DNA from: Vacuolonema iberomarrocanum LEGE 07170
Lineage (GTDB): Bacteria; Cyanobacteriota; Cyanobacteriia; Elainellales; Elainellaceae
Direction of reading: 5' to 3'
Assembly (NCBI GenBank): GCA_015207365.1
Contig: JADEXA010000013.1
Location: forward strand, 61,652-125,651
Length of the DNA: 64,000 nt
How positions within the stretch are numbered: position 1 is the stretch's first letter; the number at the start of each line of letters is the position of its first letter. The position numbers and the translations under genes are program-made. A model generated the notes under the pieces. The model searched no databases and was not told where the DNA came from. It saw nothing but the letters and a program-made list of their open reading frames with translations. Below, piece by piece: positions 27,316 to 35,205 of the stretch.

Positions 27316-27645
27316 ATGAATTACGAAACGATGTACATCCTGCGGGGTGACATGGACGAGAACCTGGTAGATGAGGCCATCTCTAAGTACGAGAAGTTCA
27401 TGAAAGAGCAGGGGGCCACAGACATTGAGATTACCCACCGGGGGCGTCGACGTCTGGCCTACGAAATTCTCGATAATCGGGAAGGTACTTACATCCAGAT
27501 GAACTATGTGGCTGCGGGCAATGCCGTGGCATCTCTGGAGCGGGCAATGCGGCTGAGCGAAGAAGTCGTTCGCTACCTGACGGTGAAACAACCGATTCCG
27601 CTGGCTTCTGATGACGAAGAAGAAGAGGTGAGTGTCGAAGCATAG
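27316..27645 (+). CDS. rpsF: 30S ribosomal protein S6
   Basis: A 109-residue S6 protein, which sits in the 30S platform next to S18. It starts MNYETMYILRGDM and contains YEKFMKEQGATDIEITHRGRRRLAYEI and YIQMNYVA, matching the family along its length, with an acidic tail (DDEEEEVSVEA). The ATG at 27316 is preceded by AAGGAG at 27299-27304; the upstream frame to 27292 is rejected. No other ribosomal gene is adjacent. Confidence 0.97.
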   Translation: MNYETMYILRGDMDENLVDEAISKYEKFMKEQGATDIEITHRGRRRLAYEILDNREGTYIQMNYVAAGNAVASLERAMRLSEEVVRYLTVKQPIPLASDDEEEEVSVEA

Positions 27646-27655
27646 GTCGCATTCT

Positions 27656-28159
27656 GCGAAAAGCATCAACACAGCCTTTGTATTGAACGGGTTTACGCCC
27701 TATATTTCTGTGTTCACCAACGGATTATGTGAGGTGAGCAAAGAAATGCGTAACAAACTCTAAGAACACGGCTATCCTTTGTATGAGCAACCCATCAAAC
27801 AATTCCTGGGACAAAACCATGAATTGTCTGGGGTCGAGCTAGAGGATGGCACGGTGGTTGACCTGGAAACAGGTTTTGTGGCAATGGGTTCCCAGCACCA
27901 CAGCCACTACCTGAGCGAAATCGATTTGCAATGGAAAGGAGGGAATCTGATTACAGATTCAATGTGCCGTACCTCTCACCCACGCATTTTTGCGCTGGGA
28001 GACCTCAAAGAAGGGTTAAATCAGGTGTCAATTGCAGTTGCAGATGGTACATTGGCGGCAACTGCAATCTGGCGGGATATCCGCCGCGCCAGCCCTCCTC
28101 GCAAATGGGAGGAAAACGTTGACCAGTCCACTGTAGAACCCGTTGGAGTCGTATCGTGA
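27656..28159 (+). pseudogene. C-terminal remnant of a thioredoxin-reductase-like FAD oxidoreductase
   Basis: Only the last about 165 residues of an FAD/NAD(P)-dependent oxidoreductase remain. Read from 27656, the frame gives PYISVFTNGLCEVSKEMRN, then an in-frame TAA at 27761-27763, then EHGYPLYEQPIKQFLGQ. It continues through TSHPRIFALGDLKEGLNQV, the FAD-binding GD motif of the family. The N-terminal FAD and NADPH nucleotide-binding domains are absent; rpsF ends immediately upstream. A TTG start at 27779 could still make the last 126 residues. Its TGA overlaps the GTG of the next gene (GTGA, 28156-28159), so old coupling survives. Confidence 0.75.
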
Positions 28160-28701
28160 CTGCTTCCACTTCTATGACCTTTGCCGACTTGCAGGCAGAA
28201 GTTGCCCATCTGCGGGACGAATTGCAAATTCGTGACCAGTTGGTTCAACAACTGTCGCAAGAGTTATTTCGGATGGTGAAAGGCAACGCCACTCCTAAAA
28301 CCAACGCTCAACCCTCTGAGGAAAGCCTGGCTGAGATGCGGGTTTTGCGGGAACAGTTGCATGGGGTCGAACAGCAAGTATCCTTCTACCAGGATCAGCT
28401 TGAGTCTAGGGATACCGAGATTCAGCAACTGCGCCAGACGGTAAAAGATTTGGGCGATCGCTCCCAAATGCTGGAGCGAGTCGTACAAGAGATGCCCCAA
28501 GTCTACCGTCAGAAATTTGCTGAACGGCTGACCCCCATCAAAGAAAAGGTGGCGCTGATTCAGCAAGAAAACCGTCGCCTCCATGCCGAGTTGCAGAGCG
28601 TCAGCTATCGCCTCGCCGTTCGTAACCGCCGCGTTACCCACATCGACCTGCCTAGCTTCCCGCGTGGCATGGGGAACGCCGCTCTACCTTCGGTGAGCTA
28701 G
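28156..28701 (+). CDS. Coiled-coil protein, cyanobacterial hypothetical
   Basis: A 181-residue protein with long heptad-rich helices (about residues 9-42 and 58-150), interrupted by a short flexible stretch at about 43-57. It starts with GTG overlapping the stop of the decayed oxidoreductase, so it was once the second gene of a coupled pair. The Arg-rich segment SYRLAVRNRRVTHID near the C-terminus could bind nucleic acid or membrane. Function unknown. A good terminator follows at 28725. Confidence 0.75.
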   Translation: MTASTSMTFADLQAEVAHLRDELQIRDQLVQQLSQELFRMVKGNATPKTNAQPSEESLAEMRVLREQLHGVEQQVSFYQDQLESRDTEIQQLRQTVKDLGDRSQMLERVVQEMPQVYRQKFAERLTPIKEKVALIQQENRRLHAELQSVSYRLAVRNRRVTHIDLPSFPRGMGNAALPSVS

Positions 28702-28724
28702 TCAGACTTGAGCTAAGAGCTTCG

Positions 28725-28760
28725 CTCACAGCTTGTCAATCACGGCAGCTGTGAGTTTTT
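28725..28760 (+). terminator. Factor-independent terminator
   Basis: CTCACAGCT (28725-28733) pairs with AGCTGTGAG (28747-28755), 13-nt loop, followed by five T. It ends the rpsF-coiled-coil region on the plus strand. Confidence 0.75.
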
Positions 28761-28811
28761 GCTGTGAAGGCGAGGGGCGATCGCTCTTCCGCACATCAGC
28801 CCGAACGACTC

Positions 28812-28915
28812 ATATCAGATCCGGTTGAAGAACCCAACTATCGTTTGTGCCCGCTGCAACGCAGCGGGCACAAACGATAGTTGGGTTTTATGGTTGTTTA
28901 ACTGGATTTGATATA
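28812..28915. repeat. Family 2 palindromic element, copy A
   Basis: Begins ATATCAGATCCGGTTGAAG and ends ACTGGATTTGATAT. The core CCCAACTATCGTTTG through CAAACGATAGTTGGG folds around CCGCTGC-AAC-GCAGCGG. It is nearly 104 bp and lies 13 bp from the stop of the glycosyltransferase at 28929 on the other strand. Confidence 0.8.
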
Positions 28916-28928
28916 AATGGGCTTCCTG

Positions 28929-30749
28929 CTAGTCGGTTGTTGAAATTCCTAAGCGGCGTTTGAGCTGAATCCATTGGGTGCGGAGCTTCCAGAATTTGCT
29001 AGATTCCATTGCCGCGATGCGTGCTTGGGCATCGGAGAGGGTGCGGCTCAACTGGGTGGGTTCTCCAGAGAGAGACTGAGCAGATTGCAGGGTTTTGCCA
29101 GAGGCAAACTCCTGATGCCAGAAGATGAGCCGGAGGGCGATATACTCGGCTTCCACATCCTCTGGTTGCGAATTCGCTGAATTATCAGATTGGGCAGGTA
29201 ACTCTCCGGTGACCTCGTAGCTGAAGCGGAAGCATTGGGTTTGGGCGAGATGGAGCAACAGACAAAGGATTGCAGTCGCATTGAGATAGGGATCGCGGTT
29301 GAGCCGATCCATCAAGCCCTTGCGCCGCATTAGAAAGCTGCCTGACGCAAGCGGTGGTTTGAATTGCAGGAGTTGATTCAAGTTGAAAGGTTGGAACCCC
29401 TGAAGGACTGTGGTATCCGCCTGAGCTTGGAGCATACCGCTGTAGGCAACGCCGCAGTTGGGGTCGCGCTGGAGACTTTGGCAGAGAGTGCTGATGTGAT
29501 TGGGGTGTAGCACGGTCCCAGCATCCAGAACGCCGACATAGTCTCCGTGGGTCGTCGCTAGCCCTTCCCAAAGAGCTGTGCTGATGGGAGCATCAGCAGG
29601 AATCGTGAGGTGGGTGAGGGACACATCCGCATCATGCCATTCGGGCTGCTCGCTTTCTTGCTCGGTCTGCACAAGCAGCACGGATAGGTTGGGATAGGTC
29701 TGCTGGCTGAGACTTTGGAGCGATCGCCCAATCGCTTCCGCACTGTGGTGTCCTCCCAACAACACCATCTGTACGGGCAACTCCACCTCAATTTGTAAAT
29801 GACCGGAGGAGACAAAGTGCTTTTTGGTCAGTGCCGTTTGGTGCAGGGTTGCGATATTTTTGAGCAGGATCTCCAAAGCGTAGTGTTCAGTGAAGTGGTT
29901 GTGGGCTTGTTGGGCAAGGGCGATCGCCGCTTCCGGATGGTTGCGAATCCAGTCCATATGGGCATCGATTTGCTGTACTTGCACCTCGGCGGTCGCCTCT
30001 GCGTCGATGTACAGCACAGAATCCCCAAAAGCCTTGTAGATGAAGGGATGATCGCTGCAGAGGGCGATCGCTCCCGATGCCACAATCTCAAAAATGCGCA
30101 TGGTGGGGATCGCCGCATCTCGATGTTCTGGGCGATGCAAGCATAAGCCAACACCCCGCTGGTGTAAGGTTTCCAGCACACTGGTGCCATCAAATGGTAA
30201 GGCTCCCCGATAGCTGGTTTTCAAGTAGCCCCAGCCCTTGGGGTTGCCATACACCGCCATGTAGGGGCGAGCGTCGAGCCGCTGAAACAAGTCTTGAAAC
30301 CGCTGCCCATCCCAGTTAGAGCCGCAATAGAAAAGCTGGGGCTCCTCCAGATTGGGGGCGCGGAACTCAGACCTCGGGGAACTGGTGTAGAAAGGAGCCT
30401 GGAGAAACGGCTTGGGCGTATTGCTGAGGAGGCGATGGAGCCAGCAGGCGATCGCCGAGGATGACACCAGATAACCGTCGTAACTCAGGATATTAGCGAT
30501 CGCCGCCTCCACCCCCTCGAAGAAAATAGGCGGATTCCACATGCAGCCGTAGGTGGGGAACTCTGTCGCCTTGGGGGCGTTGTTGTGGAGCGCCAGCACG
30601 CAATCGGGCTGCATCGCCCGAATCTCTTGGGGATTGCGACATTCGACTGCGACCCAATCCAGCCGCGCTGCCGCCAGCCCAATCCGCCGCGCCAGCTCCG
30701 ATTCTGCAAACCAGGTTTCTTCAAAGGGGTTGTGCAATGCCAGCCGCAT
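28929..30749 (-). CDS. Two-domain glycosyltransferase
   Basis: A 606-residue protein. The N-terminal half (about 1-300) looks like a GT-B fold enzyme ending in the nucleotide-sugar binding segment RIFEIVASGAIALCSDHPF (about 218-236). The C-terminal half (about 325-500) resembles a GT-A family 2 domain (SLQSLSQQTYPNLSVLLVQ, then YVGVLDAGTVLHP, where the DxD motif reads DAG, so this half may be inactive). It ends in a helical tail SSKFWKLRTQWIQLKRRL shared with the glycosyltransferase at 32559. It is probably cytosolic, acting in surface polysaccharide synthesis with its neighbours. The upstream gene lies 29 bp away on the same strand. Confidence 0.8.
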   Translation of the reverse strand: MRLALHNPFEETWFAESELARRIGLAAARLDWVAVECRNPQEIRAMQPDCVLALHNNAPKATEFPTYGCMWNPPIFFEGVEAAIANILSYDGYLVSSSAIACWLHRLLSNTPKPFLQAPFYTSSPRSEFRAPNLEEPQLFYCGSNWDGQRFQDLFQRLDARPYMAVYGNPKGWGYLKTSYRGALPFDGTSVLETLHQRGVGLCLHRPEHRDAAIPTMRIFEIVASGAIALCSDHPFIYKAFGDSVLYIDAEATAEVQVQQIDAHMDWIRNHPEAAIALAQQAHNHFTEHYALEILLKNIATLHQTALTKKHFVSSGHLQIEVELPVQMVLLGGHHSAEAIGRSLQSLSQQTYPNLSVLLVQTEQESEQPEWHDADVSLTHLTIPADAPISTALWEGLATTHGDYVGVLDAGTVLHPNHISTLCQSLQRDPNCGVAYSGMLQAQADTTVLQGFQPFNLNQLLQFKPPLASGSFLMRRKGLMDRLNRDPYLNATAILCLLLHLAQTQCFRFSYEVTGELPAQSDNSANSQPEDVEAEYIALRLIFWHQEFASGKTLQSAQSLSGEPTQLSRTLSDAQARIAAMESSKFWKLRTQWIQLKRRLGISTTD

Positions 30750-30778
30750 AACTCGCTATCCTCATGGCCATTGAACCG

Positions 30779-31261
30779 TCACAGTGCATTGAACCCGGCA
30801 CACACCGCAACCCGCCCCGGAAAGTGCTGTTGCAATTTGTGCAACGCCTCCCAATGCTGTGGCTCACGGGGAAGCTTGCAAATAACGACGTGCAAAGAGT
30901 CGACATCGGAGGTGTTCTGGGCGATCGCCATCTCCCACTCCCACTCGTGCGTTTGGATGCGATACTTCTGTGTGCCCAGCATCGCCTGGACGGCAGCAAT
31001 TTCTGTTGCATCGCCCAAGAGCAGCAGCGGTGTTTTTTCTAGAGACGTAGATGGATCGAGCAGTTGCAGAGTGCGGATGGAGGATTGCAACAACGCGGCT
31101 TCATTTTCTAATTGCGCTTCTGCGAAGGTATCTAATCGCCGATTTAACGCTGCAATTTCCTTGGTTGTGCGGTCAAGATCTTCCAACCGATCCAGTCGCC
31201 GAAGAATCGTATCGAGCTTTTCTAAAAACAAATCTTTGATGGCTTTAATGCGATTCAACAT
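30779..31261 (-). CDS. Hypothetical protein in the glycosyltransferase cluster
   Basis: A 160-residue protein. The first about 75 residues are a coiled coil (KLDTILRRLDRLEDLDRTTKEI), followed by a small domain with TPLLLLGDATEIAAVQAML, VVICKLPREPQHWEAL and a final VAVCAGFNAL that could be a degenerate alpha/beta domain. No known family. The start of the next glycosyltransferase gene is 29 bp downstream on the same strand, so co-transcription is likely. Confidence 0.6.
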   Translation of the reverse strand: MLNRIKAIKDLFLEKLDTILRRLDRLEDLDRTTKEIAALNRRLDTFAEAQLENEAALLQSSIRTLQLLDPSTSLEKTPLLLLGDATEIAAVQAMLGTQKYRIQTHEWEWEMAIAQNTSDVDSLHVVICKLPREPQHWEALHKLQQHFPGRVAVCAGFNAL

Positions 31262-31387
31262 TAGCTTTGGAATTCATGAAAATAGGATGGGTTTGTGATT
31301 GGGATATGCTGATTTTTGCTTTTTTTGCGCTTTGGGATGTCTGAATATGAGTTGAGCGATCGCTTTGATGCTCAATCTAAGTAAAAA

Positions 31388-32248
31388 CTAAGATAACTGA
31401 CGCAATTTTTCTCTTAACTTTTCGGTCTTGTTCAGTAGCGCATTAGACCGAGAACTATTCGCAAAACGAGCGGGTTTATTCACAGCGTCTAGTAAATTAT
31501 CATAGAGATTTAGATATTGCTGCTGAAGATGTTGAACCCGTTGCTTTAACCAATCTTCATTCTGATAAATAGGTGCGTCATTTAAGGCACGAAAACATTC
31601 CTGTAAGCCCAGATTTTGCTGTCGGCAAGACAGTCCTTGGTTCGAGCAAGATGCAATCATCCGAGGGAAGTAGCAAACCGCTGCTTCGAGATCTTGAGCT
31701 AGTCGCAAAAACCAGTCGTAGTCTGCAGAAATGCGATAGGTTTCGTCAAATAAACCCAGGCGATCGAATAGATGGCGACCGAAGAAGCTCGCTGCATGTT
31801 GGGGACCCTCCGCGTAGGAGAGGAGCGCTTCTTTAAGCTGGCTAACGGGACGGGGAATGCGCTGCATGGTGCGGTTACCTTTTCCCATCCGCATTTCCAT
31901 TTGTCCATAGACAAACTCACATTTGGGCTGCTGTGAAATAAAATTTGCGAGCTCTTGAAACACATGGGAATCGACTAGATAGTCATCGGAGTTCAGGAAG
32001 TACAAAAAATCTCCGGTGGCTTTGCGAATGCCCTTATTCATCGCTGCATAAATGCCATCGTCTGGCTCGCTCACCACATCAGCGATCTTGTCCGCATAGG
32101 CATTGACGATGTCGAGGGTACGATCGCTCGATTTCCCATCAATAATCAGATATTCCACATTGGGATAGGTCTGATTCACGACACTTTGAATCGCCTGTTC
32201 GATGTAGGCATCGGCATTTTTGCAAACGGTAATAACCGAAATTTTCAT
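31388..32248 (-). CDS. Family 2 glycosyltransferase
   Basis: A 286-residue GT-A enzyme. The start MKISVITVCKNADAYIEQAIQS is canonical; YLIIDGKSSDRTLDIV supplies the first Asp and GIYAAMNKGI with YFLNSDDYLV gives the nucleotide-sugar DxD-like SDD. The WcaA-type sequence suggests transfer of a sugar to a lipid-linked or polysaccharide acceptor at the cytoplasmic membrane. It is in a same-strand row with other glycosyltransferases. Confidence 0.93.
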   Translation of the reverse strand: MKISVITVCKNADAYIEQAIQSVVNQTYPNVEYLIIDGKSSDRTLDIVNAYADKIADVVSEPDDGIYAAMNKGIRKATGDFLYFLNSDDYLVDSHVFQELANFISQQPKCEFVYGQMEMRMGKGNRTMQRIPRPVSQLKEALLSYAEGPQHAASFFGRHLFDRLGLFDETYRISADYDWFLRLAQDLEAAVCYFPRMIASCSNQGLSCRQQNLGLQECFRALNDAPIYQNEDWLKQRVQHLQQQYLNLYDNLLDAVNKPARFANSSRSNALLNKTEKLREKLRQLS

Positions 32249-32558
32249 GCGTTTGAGCAGAAATGAAGAGAAGGGTTAAATGAAATGGCACCAACAGCAT
32301 TCCTCTCACCAAAAGCTGGAATACCCGTAGGGTGGGCACTGCACACCAAGCCAAAGCCTGGCGCCATTTAGATTTTATGCGCTCCAATCGTATCATCAAA
32401 GATGCCGTGGAAGGTTGGACAGCAAGGCGCGATCGCCAGCCTCACAAAGTAGCCACCAAACCCACGATTCCATAAAGCTGTAACGCATACGCCACCTACC
32501 ACACCAGGCGAAGTCACTCATCTACGTCCATCCGCGTTCCATTCCGCCAACTCAGCGG
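32249..32558. other. Intergenic within the glycosyltransferase cluster
   Basis: A 310-bp gap. A minus-strand frame to 32399 (86 codons) contains RIKSKWRQALAWC and a hydrophobic segment, but it overlaps the next gene by about 110 bp and has no ribosome binding site, so I leave it uncalled. It may be a decayed tail of a glycosyltransferase. Confidence 0.35.
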
Positions 32559-34130
32559 CTACGCATCGCCACCCAAACCCAGTCGTTTTCTCAGCACCAT
32601 CCAATTGGTGCGAATCTTCCAGAACTTGCTGGTTTCCATCGCCGTGATTCTGCCCTGCGATCGCCCTAACTCGGCCTCCAGTTCTTCTACCTGCTCCTGG
32701 CTTTGGCGTAACTTCATCCGGTAGTCGAGATTGTCGCGCACCAATGCTTCATAGGAGAGTTGGGGGTAAATGGCTCCAAAATTTTTGCCCAAGCTGACAT
32801 CTAACTCCACAGAGCCCAAATCCTCTGTAGGAGCAGTGGTAGACACAGCGGGATGCGTAGCCAACAGCTCCTCAAATAGTGACATGTAGTCCTTTGCCTG
32901 ACGTACTAGAAGGTAGTTTTCCAGGGTGCGCTGGCGTCCGTTTTGGCTGAGGTGTTGGCGTTGCTCCGCATCGAACACTAGCTTCAGAATGGCGGCAGCG
33001 AGTGCGTCTAGGTCGCCAGGGGGAACCAGTAGCCCCGTTTCCCCATCAACCACGGCATCAGGGATGCCCCCTGTGTCAAACGCAACGATGGGGGTGGCGC
33101 AACTCATGGCTTCCAGCATTACATTCGGCAGGTTGTCCTCCTGAGACGGCAGCACCAGCAGGTCGGCAGCGGAGTAAAGACAACTAAGGGTTTCGTCGTT
33201 CTCGATCATGCCGAAGGCTTGGACGGGAACCGCAAGGGTCTGCAACTCATCGCTGGGTGGTGGCCCAAAACAGATCAGTTGCACTTTGCCCGCCTTTGCC
33301 ATGGCGCGAAACTGGGCATTAGCCTCGCAGCGTTGGAGCGCCGCGAACAATGCCCAGAACCCTTTGCGGATTTCGTTGCTGTCATTGGCTCCAATGAGGA
33401 TGGCGATCGCCCCCTCCGCCAGTCCCATTTTTCGCTTCGCCTCTGGCTTGGGGGTGGGATGAAACACGTCGGTTTCCAACCCATAGGGAATGACCTCTAC
33501 CCGATGGTGGCGCAGGGGCGTACTTTTGCGAACACAGTCGGCCAACCAGCGGCTCGGTGTGACGATGGTGAGTGGCAGATCGGCCCACAAATCGGCTTTG
33601 TCCTGCAACACCCGTGTGGTCAGACCGAGGGGATCTTCGCGCAGCTGGGGGCAAGCATGACAGTCGGTTTGGTAGCGATCGCACCCCGCCGGATAGTGGC
33701 ACCCTCCGGTGAATGCCCAGCAATCATGCAATGTCCAAACAATGGGCTTGTTCAGTTGCGCCAGCTTTCGCAACGATGTGACCGATAGAAAGCGGCTAAC
33801 CCAGTGTAAATTCACTACATCGGCGTTCAACACCGATGCAAATTGGGTCAAATCTACCCCTGGATAGGAGAGGGTAAACAGCGTGTTGGACATCGCTGTC
33901 CGCCCCTGGTCAATAAAAACATCCTGAATCGCCGCCAGCCCCGCGCGGGCGACAAATTGCTCAGCAAAAACGTTTTGAACCTGGTGGATGGTGTCATCGG
34001 GTATTTGCTGGCGGCGGGCTGTGATGGAAACAGGCACATCCATCGCCTTTAACCCTTTGTAAAGCCGAAAGCTGGCACGCGCCGCCCCTCCCGCAATATC
34101 ATTCGTACACACCATCGAAACTTTCATCAT
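32559..34130 (-). CDS. Family 4 glycosyltransferase
   Basis: A 523-residue GT-B enzyme. The N-terminal acceptor domain begins MMKVSMVCTNDIAGGAARASF, with WTLHDCWAFTGGCHYP (about 129-144) as in WcaL/GT4 relatives. The donor-binding domain contains LVLPSQEDNLPNVMLEAMSCATPIVAF with the E(x)7E region near 340-370. A C-terminal coiled coil ends in TSKFWKIRTNWMVLRKRL, a tail like that of the glycosyltransferase at 28929. Probably part of exopolysaccharide or cell-surface glycan assembly. Confidence 0.93.
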   Translation of the reverse strand: MMKVSMVCTNDIAGGAARASFRLYKGLKAMDVPVSITARRQQIPDDTIHQVQNVFAEQFVARAGLAAIQDVFIDQGRTAMSNTLFTLSYPGVDLTQFASVLNADVVNLHWVSRFLSVTSLRKLAQLNKPIVWTLHDCWAFTGGCHYPAGCDRYQTDCHACPQLREDPLGLTTRVLQDKADLWADLPLTIVTPSRWLADCVRKSTPLRHHRVEVIPYGLETDVFHPTPKPEAKRKMGLAEGAIAILIGANDSNEIRKGFWALFAALQRCEANAQFRAMAKAGKVQLICFGPPPSDELQTLAVPVQAFGMIENDETLSCLYSAADLLVLPSQEDNLPNVMLEAMSCATPIVAFDTGGIPDAVVDGETGLLVPPGDLDALAAAILKLVFDAEQRQHLSQNGRQRTLENYLLVRQAKDYMSLFEELLATHPAVSTTAPTEDLGSVELDVSLGKNFGAIYPQLSYEALVRDNLDYRMKLRQSQEQVEELEAELGRSQGRITAMETSKFWKIRTNWMVLRKRLGLGGDA

Positions 34131-34278
34131 TGCCGTTCCTGGTCGCCCTCCCCTTCAGGTTCGTTGTGGAGATCTTCTCTAACCTCCAACAACTTTACAC
34201 CGCCAGATACCGCTGTTTGTCAGCTGCAGGGCGGTATTCCAAACTCAGACCACATAAGGTAGGGCAAGACTTTGGGTA

Positions 34279-34812
34279 TTAGCGCTGACGAGTCATGGCG
34301 ATCGCCCCATCTACCGTCAGTTCAGGCAAATCCCCCAGCATCGGTAAGGACATCTCACTCGAAAAAATAGTGGGCAAATTATCGCCTTGCCAAACCCAAA
34401 CCTGTTGATGGTCGATATCGATCAGCCACGCGAGTTGAGTGCCATTGCTGAGGCAGTGCAGAATCTTGGTTTGCAAGCTTAGGGTGCTTTGGTCGGGGGA
34501 GCGAGTCTCGATCAGCCAGTCGGGGGCACCTTCCAATGGGCCATCTTCTTCTGAGAGACGGGCGACGGCAACAACGGCAATATCGGGAACAGGAGACAAT
34601 GGCGGTACCAGACAGCGCAGTTCCTGGATCGCTTCATAGGTGTCTGTTGAGCGGTTGATAAAGTTCACCAGATTTCGCTGAAGCCGAGAGTGAAACAAAG
34701 TTGGCATTGGCTTTTGAATGGCTTGCCCGTTGAGCAATTCCCAGGCAGGCGAACCATCGATGTTGGGCTGAACCAGAAAATCGGTTAGCGAAATTGTCGT
34801 AACGGCTGGCAT
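34279..34812 (-). CDS. Uma2 family (DUF820) PD-(D/E)XK-like protein
   Basis: A 177-residue Uma2-family protein, abundant in cyanobacteria. SLTDFLVQPNIDGSPAWELLNG is the usual opening, PVPDIAVVAV supplies the first acidic residue and LIETRSPDQSTLSLQTK the second catalytic motif, where most members have E-x-x-SPS. The family has a restriction-endonuclease-like fold, but biological function is unclear. No partner toxin or antitoxin gene is adjacent. Confidence 0.88.
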   Translation of the reverse strand: MPAVTTISLTDFLVQPNIDGSPAWELLNGQAIQKPMPTLFHSRLQRNLVNFINRSTDTYEAIQELRCLVPPLSPVPDIAVVAVARLSEEDGPLEGAPDWLIETRSPDQSTLSLQTKILHCLSNGTQLAWLIDIDHQQVWVWQGDNLPTIFSSEMSLPMLGDLPELTVDGAIAMTRQR

Positions 34813-35205
34813 CGCATCACCTTTAAGGTGCTTGGAGCATTAAGCAATCGACTCGTGCGGATCACGCTGATCCGATCCTTGGATACTCATCATAGCGGAG
34901 GGTTTTGTAGGTAAGGGAATTTGGGAAGATTACGATGTGTGAGGCGGGCGATCGCCTCCCCCCAGTTAAAAATCCCAATGTTGCCCATGACGGGCACCGC
35001 CGATCGGCTCTGAATTTCAGCAACAGTCCTTAAACCTACGCGTAATTAGCCTAAAACCAAGGCAATTTGGCTCTTAGCTCAAGGTTATTCCCGGCCAAGT
35101 CTTAGCAAACATCCCAACCGATAGCTTGACGTGGCAAAATCTAAGTAACCTCTCGGGCTTACTTCCTGAGTCGTGTTCTCACGTCGCATTGCAGGCATAT
35201 ATCTG
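34813..35205. other. Intergenic upstream of valS
   Basis: About 390 bp between divergent genes, holding both promoters. No T-box-like leader or other recognisable RNA element was found. The plus-strand valS frame extends into it but is unlike the family there. Confidence 0.4.

Noticed and set aside
32139..32399. 86-codon minus frame with a KWRQALAWC segment
   Set aside because: Overlaps the start of the family 2 glycosyltransferase by about 110 bp with no ribosome binding site; possibly a decayed tail.
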